NCBI GenBank assembly: GCA_001799195.1
Contig: MGSU01000031.1
Coordinates: 1 to 18,929 of the forward strand
Source of the DNA: Deltaproteobacteria bacterium RIFOXYA12_FULL_61_11
GTDB lineage: Bacteria; Bdellovibrionota_F; JAHFAK01; YA12-FULL-61-11
Reading direction: 5' to 3'
Length of the DNA: 18,929 nucleotides
Position numbers and translations under genes: made by a program. How positions within the stretch are numbered: the first letter of the stretch is position 1; each line of letters opens with the position of its first letter. Of the stretch, positions 1 to 8,004 are shown one piece after another. The notes under the pieces were generated by a model, which saw only the letters and a list, made by a program, of their open reading frames with translations, was not told where the DNA came from and made no database searches.

Positions 1-51
1 CGCAAGGATGAGCATGGTGGGGGTGAGAGGTGGCAGGACCCCTCGACCCAC
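1..51 (-). CDS. Possible 5' end of a divergent gene (partial)
   Basis: Reading the minus strand, a strong ribosome-binding sequence AAGGAGG lies at 71-65. It is followed by possible starts GTG at 51 (13 bases away) or TTG at 55 (9 bases away, other frame). The GTG frame stays open to the window edge and reads V-G-R-G-V-L-P-P-L-T-P-T-M-L-I-L-A, which could be the start of a protein with a hydrophobic N terminus. Too little is present to name a function. If real, it is divergent from mlaE and 52-124 is a shared promoter region. Confidence 0.2.
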   Translation of the reverse strand, partial: MGRGVLPPLTPTMLILA

Positions 52-124
52 CCAAAACTGAAATCCTCCTTACACTGAAGGGATACCTTCCGTTCCTGAC
101 CATCCTTGACCCTCTTACGCAGCA

Positions 125-1240
125 ATGTTAGGCATCCAACAACCCCCCACGCCAGATGCAGGCATGAGTGAGCATAGATTGACCATCCCTCAGGACTTGG
201 ACACGGAGAACCTCGAACGGACCGTGGCGGGTCTCTCGGCTCAGATCGGCACCGATGAGGAACCGCTCCTGTTCGACCTCGGCGAACTCCAGGAGGTCAC
301 CCCCTTCACGGTGACCGCCCTGCTCGCGCTGCTCGAACGCACTCGTTCCCTCGGCCGTTCGTACCGGATCGAGGGCGGCAATGCCCTGGTCTGGAACAAG
401 CTCCACGGTTACAACATCGAGCGCACCTATCTCGACCCCAGGAAACGGCAGCGCCCAAGTTTTCTCGAGCACTTCGGAGAACGGTCCTTCGCCGCCTTCG
501 AGCGAGGGCTCTACTTCTGTGCCTTCCAGGTCGAAGTTCTTACCGGCTTGCCCCGGTACCTCTTCCGTCCCATGGGACTGAAGGGCTCGGTGCTCATCTC
601 CCAACTCAAGCAGATCGGCTCAGACTCTTTGCCGATCGTGGCCCTGCTCTCCTTCCTGGTCGGTCTGACCCTGGCCCTCCAATCGGCCAACCAACTCAGA
701 CAGTTCGGCGCTAACGTCTTCATCGCGGACCTCATTGCCATCGGGTTGACGCGGGAGATGGCCCCCTTGATGATCGGTATCCTCCTCTCCGGACGCACCG
801 GAGCCGCAATCACCTCGGAGATTGCGACCATGGTGATCACCGAAGAGATGGACGCCCTGCGAGGCATGGCCATCGAGCCGTTGCGCTTCGTCATCCTGCC
901 GAAATTCCTCGCGCTGGTCATCTCCCAACCACTCTTGACCATGTTGGCCAATCTGATGGGGGTCCTGGGCGGAGGCTTGGTCGGTCTGTTCTGGCTCGAT
1001 CTGCCCTTGCAAACCTTTTTCCAGCGGGCCCTGGCCGCCGTGACCCTCGGAGACCTCATGAGTGGGCTGATGAAGGCCACGGTCTTCGCCTGGATCATCG
1101 TCTCGATCGGAGTATATAAAGGACTCAACGTCGGCAAGGGATCGGAGGCGGTTGGAGTGGCTACTACTTCCTCGGTGGTGTCGTCCCTCTTCGCCATCAT
1201 CATCACGGACTGTATTTTCTCCTTCTTCTTCTATTTCTGA
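125..1240 (+). CDS. mlaE: MlaE-type ABC permease with N-terminal STAS domain
   Basis: Inner-membrane permease of an MCE/Mla phospholipid transport system, expected to work with the ATPase and MCE protein encoded next. Residues about 15-105 look like a STAS domain (LLFDLGELQEVTPFTVTALL). Residues about 150-371 are the MlaE permease fold, with several hydrophobic helices and the family's cytoplasmic coupling segment around EEMDALRGMAIEPLRFV. The total of 371 residues fits STAS-MlaE fusions; E. coli MlaE lacks the fused domain and uses separate MlaB. The start is uncertain: neither ATG 125 nor ATG 164 has a good ribosome-binding site, and ATG 164 (MSEHRLTIP) would remove a Pro-rich N terminus and may be the true start. 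First gene of a plus-strand operon. The family call is firm; which lipid is moved, and in which direction, cannot be read from sequence. Confidence 0.93.
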   Translation: MLGIQQPPTPDAGMSEHRLTIPQDLDTENLERTVAGLSAQIGTDEEPLLFDLGELQEVTPFTVTALLALLERTRSLGRSYRIEGGNALVWNKLHGYNIERTYLDPRKRQRPSFLEHFGERSFAAFERGLYFCAFQVEVLTGLPRYLFRPMGLKGSVLISQLKQIGSDSLPIVALLSFLVGLTLALQSANQLRQFGANVFIADLIAIGLTREMAPLMIGILLSGRTGAAITSEIATMVITEEMDALRGMAIEPLRFVILPKFLALVISQPLLTMLANLMGVLGGGLVGLFWLDLPLQTFFQRALAAVTLGDLMSGLMKATVFAWIIVSIGVYKGLNVGKGSEAVGVATTSSVVSSLFAIIITDCIFSFFFYF

Positions 1241-1309
1241 GCGAGGAGGATGCTTGTATTTCGGACCCCGCTGACTATCATGGAGCCTTATCACTCCGGA
1301 GAAACGAGC

Positions 1310-2101
1310 GTGGAGCAACGAGAGTCGGACATCCTCATCAGGGTCGAGGGGATCACCTCTTCCTATGGCGAGCGGCGTATTCTGGACGGGGTCTCGCTCG
1401 GGGTATCCGCAGGTCAGATCACGGTCATCCTGGGCGGCAGCGGTTGCGGTAAAACGACACTGCTCAAGAACATGCTCGGTTTCCTGGTCCCAAACGAGGG
1501 TAGGATCGTGTACTTCGGCAAAGAAGTACGCGGCGATGCGCCTGCCATGGTCGAGGTACTCCGCCAATTCGGCATCGTTTTCCAGAACGGCGCGCTGATC
1601 GGCTCGATGACCGTCAAAGAGAACGTCGAACTGCCCCTGATCATGCACACCTCGATCTCTCCCGCGCTGCGCGATCATCTCGTGCGCGTCACCCTGGCCC
1701 GGGTCGCCATGTCCCACGCCATTGAGCTCTACCCCTCGGAACTCTCCGGGGGTATGAAGAAGCGAGCGGCCATAGCCCGGGCCATGGTCCTCGGCCCCCG
1801 GGTGCTTTTTTGCGATGAACCCGCAGCGGGGCTCGACCCGATCACCGCGGCTAGTCTGGACAGTCTGTTGCTCGATCTTCGCGACAGTCTGGGCATGACC
1901 ATCGTTATCGTCACCCACGAACTGGAAAGCATCCGCACGATCGCCAATAGGGTAGTCATGCTCGAGTCGGGGAAAGTGATCTTTGAAGGTCCTCTCGCAG
2001 ACGCTCTGGTCTCCGAGCATCCCACCGTTGCAGGTTTCTTCGCCCGCCGCCACGGTAGCGAGGGCGGGGTCGACAATTTCTTCGAGGCACCCCAGCCATG
2101 A
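1310..2101 (+). CDS. mlaF: MlaF-type ABC transporter ATP-binding protein
   Basis: ATPase that should power the MlaE permease at the cytoplasmic face. All ABC motifs are visible: Walker A GGSGCGKTT, Q-loop FQNG, signature LSGGMKKRAAIARA, Walker B VLFCDEPAAGLDP, and H-loop VTHEL. The reading frame is open from ATG 1250, but GAGGAGG abuts that ATG with no spacing. ATG 1280 has no ribosome-binding site. GTG 1310 has GGAG eight bases upstream and gives an N terminus of MlaF-like length, so it is chosen here; starting at 1250 would add 20 residues. The gap to mlaE is 69 bases with this start, 9 with the longer one. The stop overlaps the mlaD start by 4 bases (ATGA), which implies translational coupling. 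Confidence 0.93.
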   Translation: MEQRESDILIRVEGITSSYGERRILDGVSLGVSAGQITVILGGSGCGKTTLLKNMLGFLVPNEGRIVYFGKEVRGDAPAMVEVLRQFGIVFQNGALIGSMTVKENVELPLIMHTSISPALRDHLVRVTLARVAMSHAIELYPSELSGGMKKRAAIARAMVLGPRVLFCDEPAAGLDPITAASLDSLLLDLRDSLGMTIVIVTHELESIRTIANRVVMLESGKVIFEGPLADALVSEHPTVAGFFARRHGSEGGVDNFFEAPQP

Positions 2102-3129
2102 TCGACCGCAAGACCAAGCTCCAGGTCGCCATTTTTCTGCTCGGTACCATCGGGTTGCTCGTCGTCACCGTCGTCCTCCTGGTCGGAATGAAGTTCTTCG
2201 AAAAGAAAGACCTTTATAACATTCGGTACAAGAACGTCTCGATCAGCGGTTTGCACGAGGGCTCCACAGTGCAGTTCCGCGGCGTGAAGGTAGGGGTGAT
2301 CGAAGAGGTGTATATAGACCCCAAAGACGTCGAGAGCGTCATCGTCGCCATCTCGCTCAAACGCGGCACGCCCGTGAAGCAGGATACCGAGGCAGCGATC
2401 ACCAACATGGGGATCACCGGCCTCAAGTTCATTGAACTGGTCAAGGGAACCAATGCCTCAAAACACTTAAAACCAGGTAGTTACATCCTCGCGGGCGCCT
2501 CCTTGATGGATGAGTTGACCGACAAGGCCGAGGTCATCAGTTCCCAGGTCCAGCAGGTCCTGGCGAACCTGATTCTCTTCACCGGGGACGAGAATCGCGA
2601 GCGTTTCACCCAACTCGTCGACAACATCGACGGGGTTGTGGTGACCCTGCACGAGGTGCTCGACGAGAATCGCGGCAGTCTCACCGCGATGATGCGCAAC
2701 CTCGATCAGATGACCACGGAACTCCGCACCGTGGCTGGCAATCTGGAAGGGACCATGCGGCATTTCCGCCAACTCGTCACCCGCGAGGACCTCCAGACTT
2801 TGCTCGGGGAGATCCAGACCACGCTGGCCCACACCCGAGCCACCTTGGACGGCCTGGGGGTCGACCAACTGGTTCTCGACGTACGGCGGAACCTCGAGGG
2901 TATGAGTCTGCCCACCATGACCAAACGCATCGACGACCTCCTCACCCGTACCGACAAGACCGTCGAACACCTCGACGTCACCGTGCAGCGCAGCCGGGAG
3001 GATGTCTACGAATCCCTGGACTACCTACGAGAAGCCCTGGAGAACTTCCGGGACTTCACCCGCACCATCGGCGAGGATCCCTCGCTCTTGTTCCGTTCGA
3101 AAAACAAGGAAGAGAGGCGCCTCGATTGA
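2098..3129 (+). CDS. mlaD: MlaD-type MCE-domain lipid transport protein
   Basis: Membrane-anchored periplasmic substrate-binding ring protein of the Mla/MCE transporter. One N-terminal membrane helix (about residues 8-30) precedes a single MCE domain (about 38-125) containing GLHEGSTVQFRGVKVGVIEEV and NMGITGLKFIEL, both typical of MCE proteins. Residues about 140-343 are long, polar and heptad-like, probably helical. E. coli MlaD is only about 183 residues, so this is the longer form with a helical C-terminal extension, as in many MCE proteins that may reach further across the periplasm. ATGA overlap with mlaF upstream; TTGA overlap with the lipoprotein gene downstream. The extension's role is inference. 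Confidence 0.92.
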   Translation: MIDRKTKLQVAIFLLGTIGLLVVTVVLLVGMKFFEKKDLYNIRYKNVSISGLHEGSTVQFRGVKVGVIEEVYIDPKDVESVIVAISLKRGTPVKQDTEAAITNMGITGLKFIELVKGTNASKHLKPGSYILAGASLMDELTDKAEVISSQVQQVLANLILFTGDENRERFTQLVDNIDGVVVTLHEVLDENRGSLTAMMRNLDQMTTELRTVAGNLEGTMRHFRQLVTREDLQTLLGEIQTTLAHTRATLDGLGVDQLVLDVRRNLEGMSLPTMTKRIDDLLTRTDKTVEHLDVTVQRSREDVYESLDYLREALENFRDFTRTIGEDPSLLFRSKNKEERRLD

Positions 3130-3737
3130 ACCGAACGATTCTACCCTTGTGTATGGCCGCGCTCCTGGTCGGGTGTCTGTTCTCCACACCGGTCCAGCAG
3201 CACTACTACATGATTCATTACCTTCCCTTGGTGAAGCCCGCGAAAATCACCTATCCCTATACAGTCCGGGTCCAGGACCTCAAACTCGACGAAGCCTACA
3301 GGCGCCCACAGCTCGCCTACCGTTTCAACCCTTACGAAATCAAATACTACGGTTATCAACTCTGGGGGGTTCGTCCCGACAAGAGTATCACCGATCTGCT
3401 GGTCAATCACCTCGGTCAGCGGAGCGTGTTTCAAGAGGTGCTCAAGGAGTATGCGGACAAACGTCCGGACTTCGAGATCAGCGGTAACCTCCTTTCTCTC
3501 GAGGAGTTCGACAACGGTCAGGAGCGTTACGCTCACCTGGCCCTCCGTTTTCGGCTGACCCGACACCAAGACCGAAAAGTACTCTTAACTCACCATTTCG
3601 ATGGCCGGCAGATGGTCTACCAACAGGAGACGACCTTCCTGGTCAAGACCCTCAGCGAAATGCTCGAGAAGCAAATCGATGAGTTCATCATCAAGATCGA
3701 GGAGTTCCTGGCTCGGGAGGCCGGCGATGCGCACTAG
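3126..3737 (+). CDS. PqiC-like ABC-type transport auxiliary lipoprotein
   Basis: Predicted outer-membrane lipoprotein of the COG3218/PqiC type that accompanies MCE transporters. The start is TTG 3126, overlapping the mlaD stop as TTGA. It gives MNRTILPLCMAALLVGC with lipobox LVGC and lipidated Cys17. The mature part begins with the YYMIHYLP stretch usual near the N terminus of the family. It has the characteristic segment RRPQLAYRFNPYEIKYYGYQLW, in which a base-bound Tyr-Tyr motif precedes a conserved Trp, followed by the family-style helical segment ITDLLVNHLGQRSVFQEV. The length of 203 residues is normal. Its stop overlaps the next gene by 11 bases. By analogy with PqiC it may dock the MCE assembly at the outer membrane. 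The family call is good, the docking role inferred. Confidence 0.82.
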   Translation: MNRTILPLCMAALLVGCLFSTPVQQHYYMIHYLPLVKPAKITYPYTVRVQDLKLDEAYRRPQLAYRFNPYEIKYYGYQLWGVRPDKSITDLLVNHLGQRSVFQEVLKEYADKRPDFEISGNLLSLEEFDNGQERYAHLALRFRLTRHQDRKVLLTHHFDGRQMVYQQETTFLVKTLSEMLEKQIDEFIIKIEEFLAREAGDAH

Positions 3738-5250
3738 CTTCCTGCTGTTGCTGTTGACTTTTTCCCTCTCGGCTTCGGCCTTCTACAATTGGGAGACCGA
3801 GGACGCCGAAACCCAGTTGGCCATGGACGGGACGATGATTCCGGTCGGTATGGGCGGTGTGTTCATCCCGGCCATGACCAAGTCGGCGGACGAGCCCTCG
3901 GGCGTGCTCATGTCCGGTAATAAGCAGGTGGCAGAGATACCACCGGGCAAGCTGGTCCTGGTCCAACCGGGAGACTACACCTTCGTCATCGGCTCGGGAG
4001 TGGGCGACCAGCGTATGTCCCGGGAGTTGCACGTCAGCGAAGGGCACAGCACGATCATCGACCCCTTCTGGGCCGTACTCGTGTTGCGCGTGGTCAATGA
4101 ACACAATTTTCCGATCCGCGGTTCCTACGAATTGATCGAGATGGACAAGAAAGAGAACCTCGGTGTTGGTCTCGGCGCGGACGAGGAGAAGGGTGAGCGC
4201 CTCCAGGCCTGGATTCTCCAACCTTCCACCTACAAGGTCATCAAGGTCGGTGAGAATTATCGCAGTTATCGGAACTTTTTCACGTTCAGGATCAACAAGG
4301 GAGAGTACCATAATCTCAATCTGGTCATGGACGAAGCCACCGGCGAGTTCTACGGGGCCGGGTTGATGGACGAGAGCCTCCAGACGAAGGTTGTGGGCGA
4401 TTGGAAATATTTCTTCAGCCTCAGCGGGGACTTCCTGCTCAATGCCACCCAGAACGTCTTCGGAGTCGAGGACCACTATCTCTTCTCAGCCTCGACCCTG
4501 TTCGACGGCTCGATCAGGTACAATCGGGAGAATATCTCCTTCTTCAACCGCATCGAGACCGAAGAGGGGTTCAATCGGGAAGAGGGCCGAGAGTTCCGCA
4601 AAGCCCTCGATCGTGTGCGCTTCCGTTCCATTATCATCTACCGCATCTTCCCCTGGTTCGGTCCCTACGCCCGGGTCGGCCTGGATACCAATCTCTTCAA
4701 TCAGTACTACTTCTTCGACCAACCTACCTCGGTGACCATCCAGGACAGCGAAGGCAATGAACTCGATACCAGACCCGACCTCGCCCGCCTCGAGACAGCA
4801 CAACCCTTTTCTCCTTTGACCTTGCGCGAGGGGGTCGGCGGCAACTTCGACCTCCTCAATTCGATCTGGCTCAACTTCTACCTGCGCACCGGTATCGGAC
4901 TGCGCCAGAGCCTTGTCCACGGCGACCTGTTCAGCGCCTCGGATACCAGCGATCCCCAGAACGTCATCTTCAAACGCGTCGGAGATTACTACCTCACCGG
5001 CAACGAACTCACCGGCATCCTCAACGGGTATCTGCTGGAGCGTTTCAGCTATAGCACCGAGTTCGACGTTTTCTTCCCCTTCGAAGACCTCGGGGATCCC
5101 ATCATCAACTGGATCAGTGCGCTGACTCTGCGGTTGACCAGTTTCTCCTCCCTCAACTTCCTCGTTGATATGACCAAGGATGCGAATATCCAGGAGGATG
5201 TCCAGTTCGACTACCGGCTCATCTTGCGCTTCACCCTGACCTTGTTATGA
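3727..5250 (+). CDS. Exported protein with predicted C-terminal beta-barrel
   Basis: No named family recognised. ATG 3727 is chosen over the longer open frame from 3601: GGAGG at 3717-3721 sits just upstream and a clean signal peptide follows (MRTSFLLLLLTFSLSASA, cleavage near residue 18). This makes a 507-residue protein overlapping the previous gene by 11 bases. Residues about 20-230 are beta-rich; the segment EIPPGKLVLVQPGDYTFVIG recalls PEGA-like domains. Residues about 240-507 alternate hydrophobic and polar residues and are rich in Tyr and Phe (KYFFSLSGDFLL, RFRSIIIYRIFPWFGPYARV, LNFYLRTGIGLRQS, final QFDYRLILRFTLTLL), which suggests an outer-membrane barrel. The last residue is Leu, not the usual Phe or Trp. 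Its place inside the mla operon suggests a partner of the lipid transporter at the outer membrane. That is inference. Confidence 0.78.
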   Translation: MRTSFLLLLLTFSLSASAFYNWETEDAETQLAMDGTMIPVGMGGVFIPAMTKSADEPSGVLMSGNKQVAEIPPGKLVLVQPGDYTFVIGSGVGDQRMSRELHVSEGHSTIIDPFWAVLVLRVVNEHNFPIRGSYELIEMDKKENLGVGLGADEEKGERLQAWILQPSTYKVIKVGENYRSYRNFFTFRINKGEYHNLNLVMDEATGEFYGAGLMDESLQTKVVGDWKYFFSLSGDFLLNATQNVFGVEDHYLFSASTLFDGSIRYNRENISFFNRIETEEGFNREEGREFRKALDRVRFRSIIIYRIFPWFGPYARVGLDTNLFNQYYFFDQPTSVTIQDSEGNELDTRPDLARLETAQPFSPLTLREGVGGNFDLLNSIWLNFYLRTGIGLRQSLVHGDLFSASDTSDPQNVIFKRVGDYYLTGNELTGILNGYLLERFSYSTEFDVFFPFEDLGDPIINWISALTLRLTSFSSLNFLVDMTKDANIQEDVQFDYRLILRFTLTLL

Positions 5251-6266
5251 AAACATCTACTCCGCGCCCTCGACCAGTTGATCTGTCGGAAGTGACGACC
5301 TATCCCTTGTCCGAGCGGCGCAACCTCGAGAAGATCGAGCGCTTTGCACGTCCCTGTAGCGGTACTCCCTCGAGCTGCGAGACCCTACTGGCGGCCATGC
5401 CGGAGGTCCTGCGAGCGCGCGAGCTCCGTCATCTGGTCGATGCCGTGGTCTCCTTGCATCTTGGAGGCAGGCAGGTGGTCGCGGCCATCGGCGGGCATGT
5501 CCTGAAGTGCGGGCTGGGACCGCTGCTCATCGATCTGATGGAGCGCGGCATCCTCACCGGGCTCGCGCTCAACGGCGCGGGTATGATCCACGACTACGAG
5601 TTCGCCCTGCTCGGAGAGAGCTCCGAGGATGTCGGAGAAGGGTTATTGCAGGGTCGTTTCGGCATGGCTCGGGAGACGGCGGCCCAACTCGAAGAAGCGG
5701 TCGCGGAGGGAGCCAGGGAGGGGGTAGGCCTGGGAGCGGTGGTCGGCCGTGCGATCCTGCGGAAGAACCTCCCCCACTCGGATGTCAGCGTGTTGGCCGC
5801 GGCCTACCGCTTGGGTCTGCCTGCGACCGTGCATGTGGCCTTCGGCACGGATGTCCTCCATCAGCACCCGGGCTTCGATCCCGCGGCGACCGGGGTGACC
5901 ACCCACACCGATTTCCGGTTGGCCTGCGGTCTCGTCGCCGAACTCGAACCCGGTGGGGCTTGGCTCAACATCGGTTCCGCGACCATCCTCCCCGAGGTAT
6001 TCCTCAAGGCGCTCTCGGTAGCGGCGAACCTCGGACATCGTTTCGAACACCTGGTAACAGCGGATTTCGACATGGTCGAACGGTATCGCCCCCGGGTGAA
6101 CGTCGTGCAGCGACCCGTGAGCGCAGGAGGGCAGGGGTTCTCTTTCCTCGGGCATCACGAGATCCTGATCCCCCTGCTCTATTGGCTGCTCCTCTGTGCA
6201 TTGGATCGGAGAACGAGAGATAGGTCGACCGGGATCGAGGACGGGCACTCCTCGCAACGCGGGTAG
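5247..6266 (+). CDS. Conserved protein, possibly deoxyhypusine-synthase-like
   Basis: A 339-residue cytoplasmic-type protein with no signal peptide; ATG 5247 overlaps the previous stop (ATGA). Conserved-looking segments are GGHVLKCGLGPLLIDLMERG, LALNGAGMIHDYEFAL, SEDVGEGLLQGRFGMARET, THTDFRLACGLVAEL, LNIGSATILPEVFLKAL, and FDMVERYRPRVNVVQRP. The Gly-rich and acidic pattern suggests a Rossmann-like fold. It recalls bacterial proteins loosely labelled deoxyhypusine synthase family. However, I do not see that enzyme's signature around its active-site lysine, so no activity is assigned. Its co-translation with an envelope transport operon is unexplained: a metabolic enzyme here may be shared by chance or may modify a lipid or polyamine. 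The gene is certainly coding; the function is open. Confidence 0.8.
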   Translation: MKTSTPRPRPVDLSEVTTYPLSERRNLEKIERFARPCSGTPSSCETLLAAMPEVLRARELRHLVDAVVSLHLGGRQVVAAIGGHVLKCGLGPLLIDLMERGILTGLALNGAGMIHDYEFALLGESSEDVGEGLLQGRFGMARETAAQLEEAVAEGAREGVGLGAVVGRAILRKNLPHSDVSVLAAAYRLGLPATVHVAFGTDVLHQHPGFDPAATGVTTHTDFRLACGLVAELEPGGAWLNIGSATILPEVFLKALSVAANLGHRFEHLVTADFDMVERYRPRVNVVQRPVSAGGQGFSFLGHHEILIPLLYWLLLCALDRRTRDRSTGIEDGHSSQRG

Positions 6267-6287
6267 ACCACCTTGAAAGGAGACTGT

Positions 6288-7469
6288 ATGCATAGCAAGA
6301 GTATGGAATTACTGTTTATTACTGTAGTCGGAACACTCTGGAACTTCTCTTGCTCGGACGATGGTGGGAAGGAAGTATTCCAGAGCTGTCTTGTGCAACA
6401 AACGGGAGGGCAACAATGTGCTGCGCTGACCGGGGAGGGGGGCGGGGAAACCGGAACCGAATTCGCCACCCTGTGCAATAGTCTGAACGGTCAACTCAGC
6501 GAAGCTCTCTGCCCGAGCGAGGGTTTGCTGGCGACCTGTACCACCACCTCGACCCAGCCTCCGCTGCTTACCATGTACTTCGGGTACAGCCCCGCCGAAC
6601 TAACACCTCTGGCCGCGGCCTGTGCAGGCACCTGGAGTTATTCCCCAGGACATGAACCCAGCGATGATCGCTCGCAGGATCCGCTCCCTCCAGTGGATAC
6701 CAGTGATGATCCGACCCCGCCCTCGTCGCCCGCGGATACGAGCGATGACCAGACCCCAGAACCACCGATCGATACCAGTGCTGATACTTCCTCCGACCCC
6801 GCTCTGCCTATGGGTTCCGTGATGTGTGTGCCTCTGCAACTCTGCCGGCTGGATGCCGATGAAGCCGCGCTCCCGGTGCGGCTCGAAATCCCTACCGGTT
6901 CTCTCGATGTCAGTGAAGATACGGTATTCATTGGGCTTCTCGGAACTACTCGCACCGCCTTCGAGAGCCTCGTGGTTAAGGCGGAGACGGACAGTTCGGC
7001 CGAGGTCCTCGACCTGCCCTCGGCGGCTGAAGATCTGGCCTTCCTGGCCTCGATCGATGTACACCTCGGCCAGGATGGGCAATACCTGTTCTATCGCGAC
7101 GAGGAGAGGGTCTTCCGGGTCAGTCTTGCGTACGAAGAACTCGAGGGACTTGTCCCCGATTCGGCCATGCCTGCTCCTGCGCTGTGGCTGCTCGACCAGG
7201 ATACTGCGGCGGTGAAGAACTTCCTCATAGACGGCTGGATGGCCGTGGGTCTGCTCCAAGACGGAGACACCTATCTCACCACCCTGAGGGCGAAAGAGGT
7301 TTCTTTTGAAGAGGAGAGGGTGGTCTTCGATTTCCTCCTCAAGGGGAATTCCAAGAAGCTCAAACTCTCCATTGCCCTCCTGTATGGTGATCGCGCCAAG
7401 GTTTCGGTCGTCGGCAAGACGTACCTCGAAGCTCCCTTCGCCCTCATGCTGAACAGCATCGAGGAATAG
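6288..7469 (+). CDS. Asp-rich probable lipoprotein, function unknown
   Basis: The start is ATG 6288, with AAGGAG at 6277-6282 five bases upstream; the open frame also allows TTG 6273. The 393-residue product has a short hydrophobic N terminus ending in WNFSC (Cys22), an imperfect lipobox, followed by SDDGG, as in many lipoproteins. Residues about 120-175 form a low-complexity linker with repeated DTSDD, DTSADTSSD and Pro-rich units, dividing a small Cys-containing N-terminal part from a globular C-terminal domain of about 200 residues. No family recognised. It lies 21 bases behind the previous gene and probably belongs to the mla operon as its last member. Outer-membrane or surface location is inferred from the N terminus. 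Confidence 0.78.
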   Translation: MHSKSMELLFITVVGTLWNFSCSDDGGKEVFQSCLVQQTGGQQCAALTGEGGGETGTEFATLCNSLNGQLSEALCPSEGLLATCTTTSTQPPLLTMYFGYSPAELTPLAAACAGTWSYSPGHEPSDDRSQDPLPPVDTSDDPTPPSSPADTSDDQTPEPPIDTSADTSSDPALPMGSVMCVPLQLCRLDADEAALPVRLEIPTGSLDVSEDTVFIGLLGTTRTAFESLVVKAETDSSAEVLDLPSAAEDLAFLASIDVHLGQDGQYLFYRDEERVFRVSLAYEELEGLVPDSAMPAPALWLLDQDTAAVKNFLIDGWMAVGLLQDGDTYLTTLRAKEVSFEEERVVFDFLLKGNSKKLKLSIALLYGDRAKVSVVGKTYLEAPFALMLNSIEE

Positions 7470-7481
7470 ATCCTCTCGGTT

Positions 7482-7652
7482 CTACCTGGATACGACCTTC
7501 ACCGCCCACATCAAGAATACGGCAATTATACCAACGTGCTCGTTTTCCCCTGCGTCACGACTATAGTCAGGTCCTAGGGCAATATTGAATTGCGTTGGAC
7601 CGAAATAGTATTGAAACCGAGGCCCCCTCACCGACAACAAATCGGTAGATAC
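7482..7652 (-). pseudogene. Possible 3' remnant of a protein gene
   Basis: On the minus strand, a 56-codon open stretch ends at a TAG at 7484-7482 and reads convincingly protein-like: RGPRFQYYFGPTQFNIALG, then PDYSRDAGENEHVGIIAVF, then LMWAVKVVSR. It has no ATG at its upstream end; a TGA in frame (7655-7653) closes it exactly where the sequence turns extremely AT-rich. The composition is intermediate between the GC-rich genes and the AT-rich island. It converges with the lipoprotein gene ending at 7469. It may be the tail of a truncated gene (an aromatic, barrel-like C terminus). Chance openness cannot be excluded, since the frame is short. Confidence 0.35.
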
Positions 7653-7800
7653 TCATATTAATTTACTTCAATACATTGATAATATTAATAGAAATGTATA
7701 TTTTGATATGCAATATGTTTTCTTACCATCTACCCGATGGAAGAAAATACCCCCGTTTTCCAATCAACATTTTAAATTTATATTGATTTCTATTTGAAGT

Positions 7801-7815
7801 ATGTATACATATATT
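7801..7815. repeat. 15-base repeat, copy 1 (palindromic core)
   Basis: ATGTATACATATATT, identical to 7907-7921. The first ten bases, ATGTATACAT, are a perfect palindrome, the usual shape of a dimeric-protein operator. Start-to-start distance to copy 2 is 106 bases, about ten helical turns, which would place both on the same DNA face. A caveat is that such words arise more easily in AT-rich DNA. Confidence 0.6.
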
Positions 7816-7886
7816 TAATATACTATAAATATATAAAATAATGAATATACATAAAAATAAAAAATTATATATAATATTTTGTTATA

Positions 7887-7915
7887 TTGATATATTTATT
7901 AGTGCGATGTATACA
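7887..7915 (+). promoter_or_regulatory. Sigma70-type promoter for the 8005-8533 gene pair
   Basis: TTGATA at 7887-7892, a 17-base spacer, and TATACA at 7910-7915, each one or two bases from consensus. Transcription would start near 7922, leaving a leader of about 80 bases before ATG 8005. The AT-rich setting raises the chance of random matches, but the spacing and the overlap with the palindrome are notable. Confidence 0.5.
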
Positions 7916-7921
7916 TATATT
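7907..7921. repeat. 15-base repeat, copy 2, overlapping a -10 box
   Basis: This is the second copy of ATGTATACATATATT. Its palindromic core at 7907-7916 covers the TATACA (7910-7915) of the predicted promoter, so a protein bound here would block RNA polymerase. Candidate operator for the ribbon-helix-helix protein encoded at 8273-8533 (inference). Confidence 0.6.
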
Positions 7922-8004
7922 CATATTATGCCACGATATTCTGCCGGTATAAGTGAAAATGATTTCATAGAATTTTCTAATATATTATTTTAACAGAGGT
8001 AATC

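Larger units (their letters stand above)
7653..8004. other. Extremely AT-rich intergenic island
   Basis: There is no gene in this stretch. Between 7801 and 7920 only 13 of 120 bases are G or C, against roughly 60% GC in the neighbouring genes. It contains runs of TATA steps, two copies of a 15-base motif, and a promoter reading toward the gene at 8005. A brief GC-richer patch lies near 7730-7765. Such islands may be regulatory regions of acquired genes, targets of silencing proteins, or sites for partition or replication; the sequence alone does not decide. Confidence 0.85.

Noticed and set aside
107-136. TTGACC followed 17 bases later by TAGGCA as an mlaE promoter.
   Set aside because: The -10 match is poor and transcription would start inside the gene unless ATG 164 is the true start; not strong enough to list.
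620-2053. Long 477-codon open frame on the minus strand.
   Set aside because: It is antisense to mlaE and mlaF, which have unmistakable family motifs; its own translation is low-complexity and rich in His, Asp and Gln, a usual shadow in GC-rich DNA.
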